Source of the DNA: Nonomuraea dietziae
GTDB taxonomy: Bacteria; Actinomycetota; Actinomycetes; Streptosporangiales; Streptosporangiaceae
Direction: 5' to 3'
NCBI RefSeq assembly: GCF_014195505.1
Contig: NZ_JACIBV010000001.1
Location: 7,626,001-7,690,000 of the forward strand
Length of the DNA stretch: 64,000 bases
Part shown: positions 17,349-25,520 of the stretch, piece after piece
Layout: every line of letters starts with the position of its first letter
How positions within the stretch are numbered: the stretch's first letter is position 1
Translations under genes and position numbers: made by a program
Notes under the pieces: generated by a model
Databases searched by the model: none
Seen by the model: only the letters and a program-made list of their open reading frames with translations
What the model was told of the DNA's origin: nothing

Positions 17349-18596
17349 TCAGCGGAGGATGCGGTACAGGGCGGAGGTGAGGGAGGCCTTGGCGTCGTCC
17401 TGGTCGATGGACCACATCATGGAGCCGCCCAGCCCCTTGAGCCTGATGTAGGCCGCCTTCTGCGCCATCACAGCCGGATCGTCGTAGGACCAGAACTCGT
17501 TGCCGTCATACAGCCACATCGTCCCGGTCCGCAGGTCGCGATAACGCTTGCCCGGCTTGTTCACCAGGGCCTTGTAGTCCTCCGAGCCCGCCGCCCACCT
17601 GCCCGGCGCCGGTCCCGTGGCCGGTTGGTAGAGACCGTCGCCGCCTGCCGTCACGCCGGTCCAGCCCTGGCCGTACGCGGGAACGCCGACCACGATCTTG
17701 CGGGCGGGGGCGCCGCGGGTCAGGTAGTCGCGCACGGTCTGGTCGACGCTGTAGCGCACCGGGTTGGGGTCGCGCCTGTCGGTGAGCAGGTTGCCGTTGT
17801 GCCCGGTCCGCAGCTCCCACGAGCCGTGCAGGTCGTAGCCCTGGACGGTGGCGAAGTCGAGCTGCCTGAAGACCTGTCGCACGTCGAAGCCCGCGTCGAT
17901 CTTCGCGGCGGCGGCGGGGAGGAAGGCGGTCAGCTCGGCCGTACGGGAGTGGGCCCTCATCCGGGAGCGCAGCTCCGACAGGAAAAGGGTGAAGTTCTGC
18001 CTGTCCTCGGGCCTGATGACGTTGCCGGGGGCGCCCTCGGAGCCCGGCCACTCCCAGTCGAGGTCGAGGCCGTCGAAGACGCCCTCGCCCGCGCCTGCCT
18101 CCAGGCCCGGCAGGTTGCCCTTCAGCCACATGTCGACGCACGAGGTGGCCAGCTTGGCGCGCGCCTCGGGGGTGAGCACGGCGTCGGAGAAGTGGCGGGA
18201 GCCCGTCCAGCCGCCGAGCGAGAGGAGCACGCGCAGTCCCGGGTGCTTCTCCTTGAGCTTGCGGAGCTGGTTGAGGTTGCCGTTGAGCGCCTGGCCCGGC
18301 GCGTCGGCGACGCCGTCCACGCTCTGCTCGGCAGGGACGGGACGCTGCCAGTCGGCCCACGGGTCGGCCGAGACGCAGGTGCCGTCGGCGCCGACGAAGC
18401 CGAAGGCGTAGTTGATGTGGGTCAGCTTGGCGGCGGCGCCGCTGGTGTCCATGTCCTTGACATGGAAGTTCCTGCCGTAGATCCCCCACTGGATGAAGTA
18501 GGCGACCCGCTTGAAAGCGCCGCCGGCCTCGGCGGGCAGGGCGGTTGCGGTGAGTGTCAGGACCAAGACCGAGAGGGCGATGAGGGCTTTCTTCAC
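17349..18596 (-). CDS. Secreted family 18 chitinase
   Basis: 415 aa, GTG start with GGGAGA five bases upstream. A Sec signal peptide covers about 1-24 (ends ALPAEA). The barrel carries the full GH18 catalytic motif DGLDLDWEW with the acid/base glutamate, as well as LSLGGWTGS on an earlier strand and GGSMMWSIDQDD on the last strand. It therefore should hydrolyse chitin outside the cell. There is no carbohydrate-binding module. A 23-bp palindrome lies 20 bp upstream and probably controls it. It is convergent with the ATPase gene and divergent from hemW. Confidence 0.93.
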   Translation of the reverse strand: MKKALIALSVLVLTLTATALPAEAGGAFKRVAYFIQWGIYGRNFHVKDMDTSGAAAKLTHINYAFGFVGADGTCVSADPWADWQRPVPAEQSVDGVADAPGQALNGNLNQLRKLKEKHPGLRVLLSLGGWTGSRHFSDAVLTPEARAKLATSCVDMWLKGNLPGLEAGAGEGVFDGLDLDWEWPGSEGAPGNVIRPEDRQNFTLFLSELRSRMRAHSRTAELTAFLPAAAAKIDAGFDVRQVFRQLDFATVQGYDLHGSWELRTGHNGNLLTDRRDPNPVRYSVDQTVRDYLTRGAPARKIVVGVPAYGQGWTGVTAGGDGLYQPATGPAPGRWAAGSEDYKALVNKPGKRYRDLRTGTMWLYDGNEFWSYDDPAVMAQKAAYIRLKGLGGSMMWSIDQDDAKASLTSALYRILR

Positions 18597-18615
18597 GGGC
18601 GTCTCCCGAGGCGCA

Positions 18616-18638
18616 CTTATAGGAAACTTTCCTGTAAG
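18616..18638 (-). promoter_or_regulatory. Palindromic operator upstream of the chitinase gene
   Basis: CTTAT-AGGAAACTTTCCT-GTAAG: eleven base pairs around a central C with only one mismatched pair. Similar AGGAAACTTTCCT palindromes recur upstream of secreted glycoside hydrolase genes in actinomycetes, to my recollection; I cannot name the regulator. It sits 20 bp before the GTG start. Confidence 0.6.
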
Positions 18639-18707
18639 TTCACCGGATCGTAGGCCCGGTCGATCGGCGCGTCAATGGTGGTCCGTGGCACAGGGCAGAC
18701 TGGAAGC

Positions 18708-19928
18708 GTGCCATCCACCCTTCCCGACGGCGATCCCGCGCCCGCCTCAGGTGAGCTGCCCGCGAGCGCGCTGAGCGGCCTGGGCGAGCGGCCCTTCGGC
18801 TTCTACGTCCACGTCCCGTTCTGCGTGACCCGCTGCGGCTACTGCGACTTCAACACCTACACCGCCGCCGAGCTGGGCCCAGGGGCGTCGCATCGCGACT
18901 ACGCCGACACCGCCATCGACGAGGTACGGCTGGCCCGCCGCGTGCTCGGCGACGCCGAGCTCCCCGTCGAGACGGTGTTCTTCGGTGGAGGCACCCCCAC
19001 GCTGCTGCCCGCCGACGACCTGGCCAGGATCCTGCGCGCGATCGACGAGGAGTTCGGCCTGGCGAGAGGCGCCGAGGTCACCACCGAGGCCAACCCCGAG
19101 TCGGTCGACCCCGCCTACCTGGAGAGGCTGCGCGAAGGCGGGTTCAACCGGGTCAGCTTCGGCATGCAGAGCGCGCGCGAGCACGTCCTGAAGGTGCTCG
19201 ACAGGCAGCACACCCCCGGCCGGGCGGGGCAGGCCGTACAGGAGGCCAGGAAGGCCGGTTTCGACCACGTCAACCTCGACCTCATCTACAGCACCCCCGG
19301 AGAGAGCGACGACGACTGGCGGGCGTCGCTGGAGAAGGCCATCGAGGCCGAGCCCGACCACGTCTCGGCCTACTCTCTGATCGTCGAGGACGGCACCAGG
19401 CTGGCCGCCAGGATCAGGCGCGGCGAGCTGCCGATGCCCGACGACGACGTGGCCGCCGACCGCTACCTGATCGCCGACGAGATGCTCTCGGGGGCCGGGT
19501 TCGAGTGGTACGAGGTGTCGAACTGGGCCACCTCCGAGTCCGGGCGCTGCCGTCACAACCTGCTCTACTGGACCGGCGGCGACTGGTGGGCCGTCGGCCC
19601 CGGCGCGCACAGCCACGTGGGCGGCACCCGCTGGTGGAACGTCAAGCACCCGGCCGCCTACGCCCAGCGCCTGGCGGCGGGCACCTCGCCCGCCCACGCG
19701 CGCGAGGTGCTCACCGACGACGACCGCGAGGTGGAGCGGCTCATGCTGGAGCTCCGGCTGGTCTCCGGCTATCCGGTGGCCGAGGTGAAGGGCGAGGCCC
19801 GCACCGCGGTCGCCAGGGCGCTGGGCGACGGTCTGCTGCAGACCGAGCCGTTCAAGGCCGGACGCATGGTCCTCACCCAGCGCGGACGGCTGCTAGCCGA
19901 TGCCCTCATCCGCGACCTGACCGTGTAG
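18708..19928 (+). CDS. hemW: HemW, radical SAM haem chaperone
   Basis: 406 aa, GTG start. The radical SAM cluster motif CVTRCGYCDF gives Cys39, Cys43 and Cys46 plus the additional Cys-x-Phe typical of HemW/HemN-like proteins. Downstream are FFGGGTPTLLP, TTEANPES and the HemN_C domain. HemW binds haem and is thought to insert it into respiratory enzymes rather than acting as coproporphyrinogen dehydrogenase. It opens the hemW-DUF4870-DUF3097-hrcA-dnaJ core order. There is no close partner on the same strand until hrcA. Confidence 0.93.
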   Translation: MPSTLPDGDPAPASGELPASALSGLGERPFGFYVHVPFCVTRCGYCDFNTYTAAELGPGASHRDYADTAIDEVRLARRVLGDAELPVETVFFGGGTPTLLPADDLARILRAIDEEFGLARGAEVTTEANPESVDPAYLERLREGGFNRVSFGMQSAREHVLKVLDRQHTPGRAGQAVQEARKAGFDHVNLDLIYSTPGESDDDWRASLEKAIEAEPDHVSAYSLIVEDGTRLAARIRRGELPMPDDDVAADRYLIADEMLSGAGFEWYEVSNWATSESGRCRHNLLYWTGGDWWAVGPGAHSHVGGTRWWNVKHPAAYAQRLAAGTSPAHAREVLTDDDREVERLMLELRLVSGYPVAEVKGEARTAVARALGDGLLQTEPFKAGRMVLTQRGRLLADALIRDLTV

Positions 19929-20041
19929 CGCGGCCGCCCCGCGGGCGTCGAGTTCGCGCTGCACGCGCTCCACGTCGGAGGCGCAGGTGCGGTACAGCAG
20001 GCTCAGGCGGCGCCGTTGACCAACATGAGCGCGGCCTGCGC

Positions 20042-20176
20042 AGGGTGATCAGGGGCGGCTCCTACCTGTGCCACGACTCCTACTGCCACCGCTACCGCGT
20101 GGCGGCCCGCTCGGCGAACACGCCGGACTCGGTCAGCGGTAACTGCGGCTTCAGGACGGTCAGCTCACGAACGTGA
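20042..20176 (+). pseudogene. C-terminal fragment of a formylglycine-generating enzyme
   Basis: The frame reads RVIRGGSYLCHDSYCHRYRV followed by AARSANTPDS and GFR, which is the C-terminal signature of formylglycine-generating enzyme (sulfatase-modifying factor), including the two catalytic cysteines of the CxxxxC pair. Only about 44 residues remain; the preceding sequence has no match to the rest of the family and no start codon or ribosome site is associated. It lies between hemW and the DUF4870 gene and overlaps the 3' end of the latter. I read it as a decayed gene remnant. Confidence 0.7.
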
Positions 20177-20849
20177 TGTTGATCGGATAGCGATGGTTCT
20201 CGCCCCTGTTGGCGGCCATCGCGGCGATGACCTCGAAGATCAGCGCCGCGATCCACAGCACGGGGATCAGCAGGAAGCCGATCAGCACGAAGGCCAGGAC
20301 GGTGCAGATCATGTAGCCGATGAAGACCGTGATCTGGAAGTTGAGCGCCTGCGCCGCCTGGTCGCGGACGTAGGGGGACTCGTCCTTCTTGACCAAGTAG
20401 AGGATGAGCGGGCCGACGAAACCGGTGAGGATGCCGAGCAGGTGGGCGAGCATCGCCAGGTTGGTGTCGTCGCTGCCGGGCCTGGGGCCGTACTGGCCGG
20501 GCACGTGCGGTGGACGCTGGTAGCCGGGCGGCCCGTAGCCGGGCTGCGCGCCGTATCCGGGCTGCGCGCCGTATCCGGGCTGCGCGCCGTATCCGGGCTG
20601 CGCGCCGTATCCGGGCGGCGGCCCGTATCCGGGCGGCGGCCCGTAACCCGGCTGGGACCCGTAACCCGGCTGGGACCCATATCCCGGCTCGGAGCCGTAG
20701 CCGGGCTGGGAGCCGTAGCCGGGGCTCGAGGGAGGCGCCTGGCCGTAGCCCGGGTTCGAGGGAGGCGCCTGGCCGTAGCCGGGGCCCGACGGAGGCGTCT
20801 GGCCGTAGCCGGGCGGCGGGGGAGTTCCCTCGGGGGGTTGGTTCGTCAT
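20160..20849 (-). CDS. DUF4870 membrane protein with PGYG repeats
   Basis: 229 aa, ATG with GAGGAGG upstream, overlapping the stop of DUF3097 as ATGA. Residues 1-120 are a proline/glycine/tyrosine repeat region with about 15 PGYG-type units. Residues 125-225 form a DUF4870 (Tic20-like) domain with three or four membrane helices: NLAMLAHLLGILTGFVGPL, then a VRDQAAQALNFQ segment, and two more hydrophobic helices. The function is unknown; the repeat tail should face the cytoplasm or form a disordered interaction region. The gene pair DUF3097-DUF4870 is conserved next to hemW in actinomycetes. Confidence 0.85.
   Translation of the reverse strand: MTNQPPEGTPPPPGYGQTPPSGPGYGQAPPSNPGYGQAPPSSPGYGSQPGYGSEPGYGSQPGYGSQPGYGPPPGYGPPPGYGAQPGYGAQPGYGAQPGYGAQPGYGPPGYQRPPHVPGQYGPRPGSDDTNLAMLAHLLGILTGFVGPLILYLVKKDESPYVRDQAAQALNFQITVFIGYMICTVLAFVLIGFLLIPVLWIAALIFEVIAAMAANRGENHRYPINITFVS
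20522..20815. repeat. 18-bp coding repeats in the DUF4870 gene
   Basis: Repeats of 12-30 bases encoding PGYG units. The unit CGTATCCGGGCTGCGCGC occurs four times in a row almost perfectly, which makes length variation by slippage likely. Confidence 0.85.
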
Positions 20850-21664
20850 CCGTCCTCCTCAGGACTGGTCACGAAGTCGATCAGCTCCTCGACCCTGCCG
20901 AGCAGCGAGGGTTCGAGGTCGGAATAGGTGGACACCGCGCCGAGGATCCTGCGCCACGCCTCGGCCGGTTCGAGCCGCCACCCCAGCGCCGCGATCACCC
21001 CCTCCTTCCACGGCACCCCGCGAGGCACGTCGGGCCAGGCGGGGATGCGAAGGACGGAAGGCTTGACCGCCTGCCAGATGTCGATGAAGGGGTGCCCGAC
21101 CACCAGCACGTGCGGCGAGGTCACCCTGGCGGCGATGCGGCTCTCCTTGGAGCCCTCCACGAGGTGGTCGACCAGCACACCGAGCCTGCGGCCAGGGGCG
21201 GGCCCGAACTCCTCGACGATCGCGGGCAGGTCGTCGACGCCCTCCAGGTACTCCACGACGACGCCTTCCACGCGAAGGTCGTGGCCCCAGATCTTCTCCA
21301 CCAGGGCGGCGTCGTGCACGCCCTCGACGTAGATGCGGCTCTCCCTGGCGACGCGGGCGCGCAGTCCCTCGACCGCAACCGAGCCGGAGGCGCTGCGGCG
21401 GGGAGCCCTCGCCGTGGCGGGGGCCGGCCGTACCAGCGTCACGGGCTTGCCCTCCAGCAGGAAGGCGGCGGGGGCCAGGGGGAACAGCCTGCGCCTGCCG
21501 AAGCGGTCCTCCAAGGTGACCGCCTCCTTGTCACAGGCCACCACCGCGCCGCAGAAGCCGCTGTCGGCGTCCTCCACGACCAGATCGCGCTCGGCGGGCA
21601 CGGAAGGGATCGTCCCCTTGCCCGGGCGCCGCCAGTTCCCCGCAAGCACGTCACGCTCGTACAT
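20846..21664 (-). CDS. DUF3097 protein, Toprim-like
   Basis: 272 aa. The N-terminus (DVLAGNWRRP, then PAERDLVVEDADSGFCGAVV) and the centre match the actinobacterial DUF3097 family. The segment RIYVEGVHDAALVEKIWG with a later LGVLVDHLVEGSKE resembles the ExxxD and DxD strands of Toprim nucleotidyl-transfer folds; this is my inference. No biochemical role is known. The ATG at 21664 lacks a ribosome site, so the mRNA may be leaderless. It is divergent from hrcA and coupled to the DUF4870 gene. Confidence 0.85.
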   Translation of the reverse strand: MYERDVLAGNWRRPGKGTIPSVPAERDLVVEDADSGFCGAVVACDKEAVTLEDRFGRRRLFPLAPAAFLLEGKPVTLVRPAPATARAPRRSASGSVAVEGLRARVARESRIYVEGVHDAALVEKIWGHDLRVEGVVVEYLEGVDDLPAIVEEFGPAPGRRLGVLVDHLVEGSKESRIAARVTSPHVLVVGHPFIDIWQAVKPSVLRIPAWPDVPRGVPWKEGVIAALGWRLEPAEAWRRILGAVSTYSDLEPSLLGRVEELIDFVTSPEEDG

Positions 21665-21803
21665 GGGGGGACCGTAGCAAATCACTCCTCGCTCGCGGGT
21701 GCCGCGCGCACGGGAGGGATCGTCGGTCATGGGCAGTATTGTCGGCGTGCGGCTTGCAACCGGCTTGATTCCGCGCGTTATCGCACCCTGTGGGCGAGGG
21801 CCG

Positions 21804-21835
21804 TACACTTGGCACTCGGGAACACAGAGTGCTAG
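21804..21835 (+). promoter_or_regulatory. hrcA promoter with CIRCE operator
   Basis: TTGGCACTC at 21809-21817 and GAGTGCTAG at 21827-21835 are separated by exactly nine bases, which is the CIRCE geometry bound by HrcA. The -10-like TACACT at 21804-21809 overlaps its left end. HrcA would thus repress its own hrcA-dnaJ operon until heat shock. Confidence 0.92.
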
Positions 21836-21871
21836 ACCTGTCGTTTCCTCAAGAGGCAGGGAGGTGAGCAC

Positions 21872-22876
21872 ATGCTCGATGATCGGAAGCTGGCGGTGCT
21901 CCGCGCCATTGTCGAGGACTACGTCTCCACCAACGAACCGGTGGGCTCCAAGGCGCTGGCCGATCGCCACAACCTCAACGTCTCCCCGGCCACGGTCAGG
22001 AACGACATGGCCGCGCTGGAGGAACAGGGCTACATCACCCAGCCTCACACGAGTGCGGGCAGGGTGCCGACCGACAAGGGCTACCGGCTCTTCGTCGACA
22101 AGCTCTCACAGATCAAGCCCCTGTCAGGAGCCGAGCGCAGGGCCATCGAGACCTTCCTCGCAGGCGCGGTCGACCTCGACGACGTGGTCACCCGCACGGT
22201 CAGGCTGCTCGCCCAGCTGACCAGGCAGGTAGCGGTGGTGCAGTACCCGGCGCTGTCGCAGTCGACCGTGCGCCATCTCGAGCTCGTGCCGCTGACCGAC
22301 AGGCGGGTGATGTTCGTGCTGATCACGAACACCGGCCGGGTCGAGCAGCGCGTCATCGAGCTGCCCGAGCGCATCGAGGAGTCGAGGATCGCGCATCTGC
22401 GCGCGATGCTCAACGCCTGCCTCGACGGCTGCGGGCTCAGCCAGGTCCCCGATCAGGTCTCCGACCTGCCCCAACGGTTGCCCGTCGAAGACCGGCCCGC
22501 CGCGGCGACGATTCTGTCGGTGCTGCTGGAGACCCTCGTCGAGCGCCATGATGAGAAGATCGTCTTCGCGGGGGCCGCCAACCTGGCGGGCGCCGATTTC
22601 ACCACGGGCCTGCGAGACGTTCTCGAGGCGCTCGAAGAACAGGTGGTGTTGATGCGCCTGCTCGGCGAGACCTCCGACATGCCGACCACCCTCACCGTCA
22701 GGATCGGCTCGGAAAACCCCTACACAGGACTGCGTGGCACGTCCCTCGTCGCGACCGGTTACGGTTCGGGAGCCCGCCTCGGCGTGCTCGGCCCCACCCG
22801 GATGGACTACCCCGTGACGATGGGCGCTGTGCGCGCCGTGGCACGCTACGTCAGCCAGATCCTGGCTGCTTCATAA
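21872..22876 (+). CDS. hrcA: Heat-inducible transcription repressor HrcA
   Basis: 334 aa. The N-terminal winged helix (MLDDRKLAVLRAIVEDYV, then SPATVRNDMAALEEQGYI) binds CIRCE; the GAF-like and C-terminal domains follow, ending TMGAVRAVARYVSQILA. The ATG has GGGAGG 7 bases upstream. It is the first gene of hrcA-dnaJ and is preceded by a CIRCE element 36 bp before the start, so it is autoregulated. In the family, GroEL keeps HrcA active; no groEL is in this window. Confidence 0.96.
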   Translation: MLDDRKLAVLRAIVEDYVSTNEPVGSKALADRHNLNVSPATVRNDMAALEEQGYITQPHTSAGRVPTDKGYRLFVDKLSQIKPLSGAERRAIETFLAGAVDLDDVVTRTVRLLAQLTRQVAVVQYPALSQSTVRHLELVPLTDRRVMFVLITNTGRVEQRVIELPERIEESRIAHLRAMLNACLDGCGLSQVPDQVSDLPQRLPVEDRPAAATILSVLLETLVERHDEKIVFAGAANLAGADFTTGLRDVLEALEEQVVLMRLLGETSDMPTTLTVRIGSENPYTGLRGTSLVATGYGSGARLGVLGPTRMDYPVTMGAVRAVARYVSQILAAS

Positions 22877-22887
22877 GAGGTCGATAA

Positions 22888-24024
22888 GTGGCAAACGACT
22901 ACTACGGCACCCTCGGGGTGCGCCGTGACGCCAGTCAGGACGAGATCAAGAAGGCCTATCGTCGGCTGGCCCGCGAGCTGCACCCCGACGTGAATCCCGA
23001 TCCTGAGACCCAGGAGCGCTTCAAGGAGATCACGCAGGCCTACGAGGTCCTGTCCGATCCCAACAAGCGCCAGATGTACGACCTCGGAGCCGACCCCTTC
23101 GCCGGCGCCGGTGCGGGAGCGGGTGCTGGCGGCTTCGGCGCGGGCTTCCCCTTCAGCGACATCATGGACGCCTTCTTCGGCTCGGCGGGCGGCGCCCGCG
23201 GGCCGCGCAGCAGGGCCAGGCGGGGCCGCAACGCCACGATCAGGGTCGAGCTCGACCTGCGCGAGTCGGCGTTCGGCACCACACGTGAGCTGAACGTCGA
23301 CACCGCGGTGCTGTGCGAGGTCTGCGCGGGCTCGGGCGCGGCGCCGGGCACCCACCCCGACACCTGCGACATGTGTCAGGGCCGCGGTGAGATCTCCCAG
23401 GTCACCAGGTCCTTCCTGGGCCAGGTCATGACCTCGAGGCCGTGCCCCCAGTGTGGCGGGTTCGGCTCGATCATCAGGCACCCCTGCCAGGAGTGCTCGG
23501 GCGACGGCAGGGTCCGCACCCGCCGTACGATCAAGGTCCGCATCCCCGCGGGCGTCGAGGACGGCACCCACATCCAGCTGGCCGGCGAGGGCGAGGTCGG
23601 CCCTGGCGGCGGCCCGCCCGGAGACCTGTTCCTCGAGATCGTCGAGAAGCCGCACGACATATTCGAACGGCGAGGAGACGACCTGCACTGCACGGTGCAG
23701 ATCCCGATGACGGCGGCCGCGCTCGGCACGTCGCTGACCGTCGAGACCCTCGACGGGGCCGAGGAGATCGACGTGCGGCCCGGCACCCAGTCGGGGCAGG
23801 TCATCACGATGTACGGCCGCGGCGTGCAGCGGCTCAACGAGACCGGCAGGGGCGACCTGCTGATCCACGTCAACGTCGAGACCCCGATGCGCCTCGACCA
23901 GGCGCAGGAGGACCTGCTCAGAGAGCTGTCCAAGCTTCGCGGGGAAGAGCGTCCCCCTGGCAAGTTCGCCCCCGGACAACAGGGTTTTTTCTCTCGGCTC
24001 CGTGATGCTTTCAACGGCCGATAA
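22888..24024 (+). CDS. dnaJ: Chaperone DnaJ (dnaJ2 type)
   Basis: 378 aa, GTG start 11 bp after hrcA. J-domain with HPD at residues 32-34, a short Gly/Phe-rich linker (about 70-95), four CxxCxGxG zinc motifs (CEVCAGSG, CDMCQGRG, CPQCGGFG, CQECSGDG), and the C-terminal substrate-binding domain. It stimulates DnaK ATPase. Linkage to hrcA identifies it as the heat-shock paralogue rather than the one in the dnaK-grpE operon. A hairpin follows the stop. Confidence 0.96.
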   Translation: MANDYYGTLGVRRDASQDEIKKAYRRLARELHPDVNPDPETQERFKEITQAYEVLSDPNKRQMYDLGADPFAGAGAGAGAGGFGAGFPFSDIMDAFFGSAGGARGPRSRARRGRNATIRVELDLRESAFGTTRELNVDTAVLCEVCAGSGAAPGTHPDTCDMCQGRGEISQVTRSFLGQVMTSRPCPQCGGFGSIIRHPCQECSGDGRVRTRRTIKVRIPAGVEDGTHIQLAGEGEVGPGGGPPGDLFLEIVEKPHDIFERRGDDLHCTVQIPMTAAALGTSLTVETLDGAEEIDVRPGTQSGQVITMYGRGVQRLNETGRGDLLIHVNVETPMRLDQAQEDLLRELSKLRGEERPPGKFAPGQQGFFSRLRDAFNGR

Positions 24025-24056
24025 CCGATAGTCGTTTCTGTACGGCCAGCCGGTCT

Positions 24057-24085
24057 GGCGCCAGTGCGGTCACGGGGCTGGCGCC
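24057..24085 (+). terminator. Hairpin after dnaJ
   Basis: GGCGCCAG and CTGGCGCC form an 8-bp perfect stem with a 13-base loop, 33 bases after the dnaJ stop. There is no T tract, as is common in actinomycetes; it may attenuate rather than end transcription into rsmE. Confidence 0.5.
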
Positions 24086-24154
24086 CTTCCATCACGCTTC
24101 TCCAGCGCGAGCCGGCTGGCCGCCGTTACATCGCCCGTGCAGGGGGAGATGCGT

Positions 24155-24886
24155 GTGACTGTTCCCGTGTTTCTCGCGGACGCCGCCGACCTCGGCCTCG
24201 GGCAGTTCGTGCTCGGCGGCCCCGAGGGACGGCACGCGGCGGCGGTGCGCCGCCTGCGTGAGGGAGAGCGGCTCGACCTGACCGACGGGGCCGGGCTGGT
24301 CGCCGAGTGCGTGGCCCGCGAGGTGTTCAAGGACTCCTTGCGCGTGGAGGTACTGCGCCGCTACGAGGTGCCCGCGCCCGCGCCCCGGCTGGTCGTCGTG
24401 CAGGGGCTGCCCAAGGGCGACAGGGGCGAGCTGGCCGTGGAGATGATGACCGAGGCGGGCGTCGACGTCATCGTCCCGTGGTCGGCTTCGCGGAGCATCA
24501 CCCAGTGGAAGGGCGACAAGGTCGCCAAGGCGCTGGGCAGGTGGCGCTCCACCGCGCGTGAGGCGGGCAAGCAGGCCCGCAGGTTCCACGCGGCCGAGGT
24601 GGCGGAGCTCCACTCCACCGCGCAGGTCGCCGAGCTGCTGTCGGGCGCGGCGCTCGCGCTGGTGCTGCACGAGGAGGCCGAGGCGAGCCTCGCGTCGGTC
24701 GAGCTGCCGGTGAGCGGCGACATCGTGCTGGTGGTGGGGCCTGAGGGCGGTATCGCGACGGACGAGCTCGACAGGTTCACCGCGGCGAAGGCGGTGCCCG
24801 CGCTGCTCGGCCCTACCGTGCTGCGGACCTCCACGGCGGGGGTGGCGGCGGCCGCCGTCGTACAGGCGCGCACCGGACGCTGGTGA
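24155..24886 (+). CDS. rsmE: 16S rRNA (uracil-1498-N3)-methyltransferase
   Basis: 243 aa. The SPOUT methyltransferase knot is clear in IVLVVGPEGGIATDELDRF and LLGPTVLRTSTAG, with an N-terminal PUA-like domain (EGRHAAAVRRLREGERLDL). It methylates U1498 of 16S rRNA. I chose the GTG at 24155 (MTVPVFLADAA) because AGGGGGAG lies seven bases before it; the GTG at 24137 and ATG at 24149 precede or abut this site. It follows hrcA-dnaJ as in other actinomycetes and is convergent with the anti-sigma-like gene, 7 bp away. Confidence 0.93.
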   Translation: MTVPVFLADAADLGLGQFVLGGPEGRHAAAVRRLREGERLDLTDGAGLVAECVAREVFKDSLRVEVLRRYEVPAPAPRLVVVQGLPKGDRGELAVEMMTEAGVDVIVPWSASRSITQWKGDKVAKALGRWRSTAREAGKQARRFHAAEVAELHSTAQVAELLSGAALALVLHEEAEASLASVELPVSGDIVLVVGPEGGIATDELDRFTAAKAVPALLGPTVLRTSTAGVAAAAVVQARTGRW

Positions 24887-24893
24887 CCGCGCG

Positions 24894-25520
24894 TCAGGGG
24901 CTCGACAGCGGGCTGGCGACGTCGGTGGGTGAGGGCGCAGGGTCCTCCGGCGGGCACTGATCGGGGACGCAGTCGGGGTTGCCTGGACTGTCGGCGCTCT
25001 CCGAGGGTGCGGCCGAGGGCGTGGGGGTCGGGGTCGCGGTGCCGTCGGCGCATTCCTCCGGAGGCTGCGTGCTCTCCGACGCGCACGGCGTCGGAGAGGG
25101 CGTCGGCGTCGCCTTCCTGCTCGGCGCGTGCGTCTGTGAGGTCTGCTTGCTCGGGGAGATGTTCGGGATCGGCGGCGGGACGGCGGGCCTGGACCGCTCG
25201 GCGGGCGGCGGCGACGTGGGAGGCCTGGAGGTGGCGGACTTGTCGGGCGGCAGCTTGGTGGTGTGTTCCACGGGGTCGATGAACTGGACGTCCATCACCC
25301 TCTGGCGAAGTTCAGGGACGACCATCACGATCGTCCCCGCTACGAGGATGGCGCCGCCCGCGGCCGCGCCCGCGCGCAGCCAGAAGAGTCCTCGTAGCCC
25401 ACGCCTTTCGATGCGGGCGCGGATGATCTCCAAACCCTCGGGAGACGGCACGACGGCGTCGGCCTCCGCGCGCAGCACTCGGCGCAGGATGTCGCCGTGC
25501 TCGTCCGGGGGCAGGGTCAT
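24894..25520 (-). CDS. Membrane protein partner of the ECF sigma factor
   Basis: 208 aa. A cytoplasmic N-terminus of about 45 residues (HGDILRRVLRAEADAVVPS...) precedes one membrane helix (GAAAGGAILVAGTIVMVV) and a long extracytoplasmic Ser/Pro/Thr-rich tail with several cysteines. The start codon overlaps the sigma gene stop by four bases, so it is translationally coupled, as anti-sigma factors are. It lacks a zinc-binding ZAS motif. I call it a probable anti-sigma or sigma-associated protein; the ligand sensed by the tail is unknown. Confidence 0.6.
   Translation of the reverse strand: MTLPPDEHGDILRRVLRAEADAVVPSPEGLEIIRARIERRGLRGLFWLRAGAAAGGAILVAGTIVMVVPELRQRVMDVQFIDPVEHTTKLPPDKSATSRPPTSPPPAERSRPAVPPPIPNISPSKQTSQTHAPSRKATPTPSPTPCASESTQPPEECADGTATPTPTPSAAPSESADSPGNPDCVPDQCPPEDPAPSPTDVASPLSSP

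Noticed and set aside
16951..17451. Arg/Ser/Pro-rich protein encoded by the minisatellite
   Set aside because: No ribosome site, composition follows the DNA repeat, and the frame runs into the antisense of the chitinase gene.
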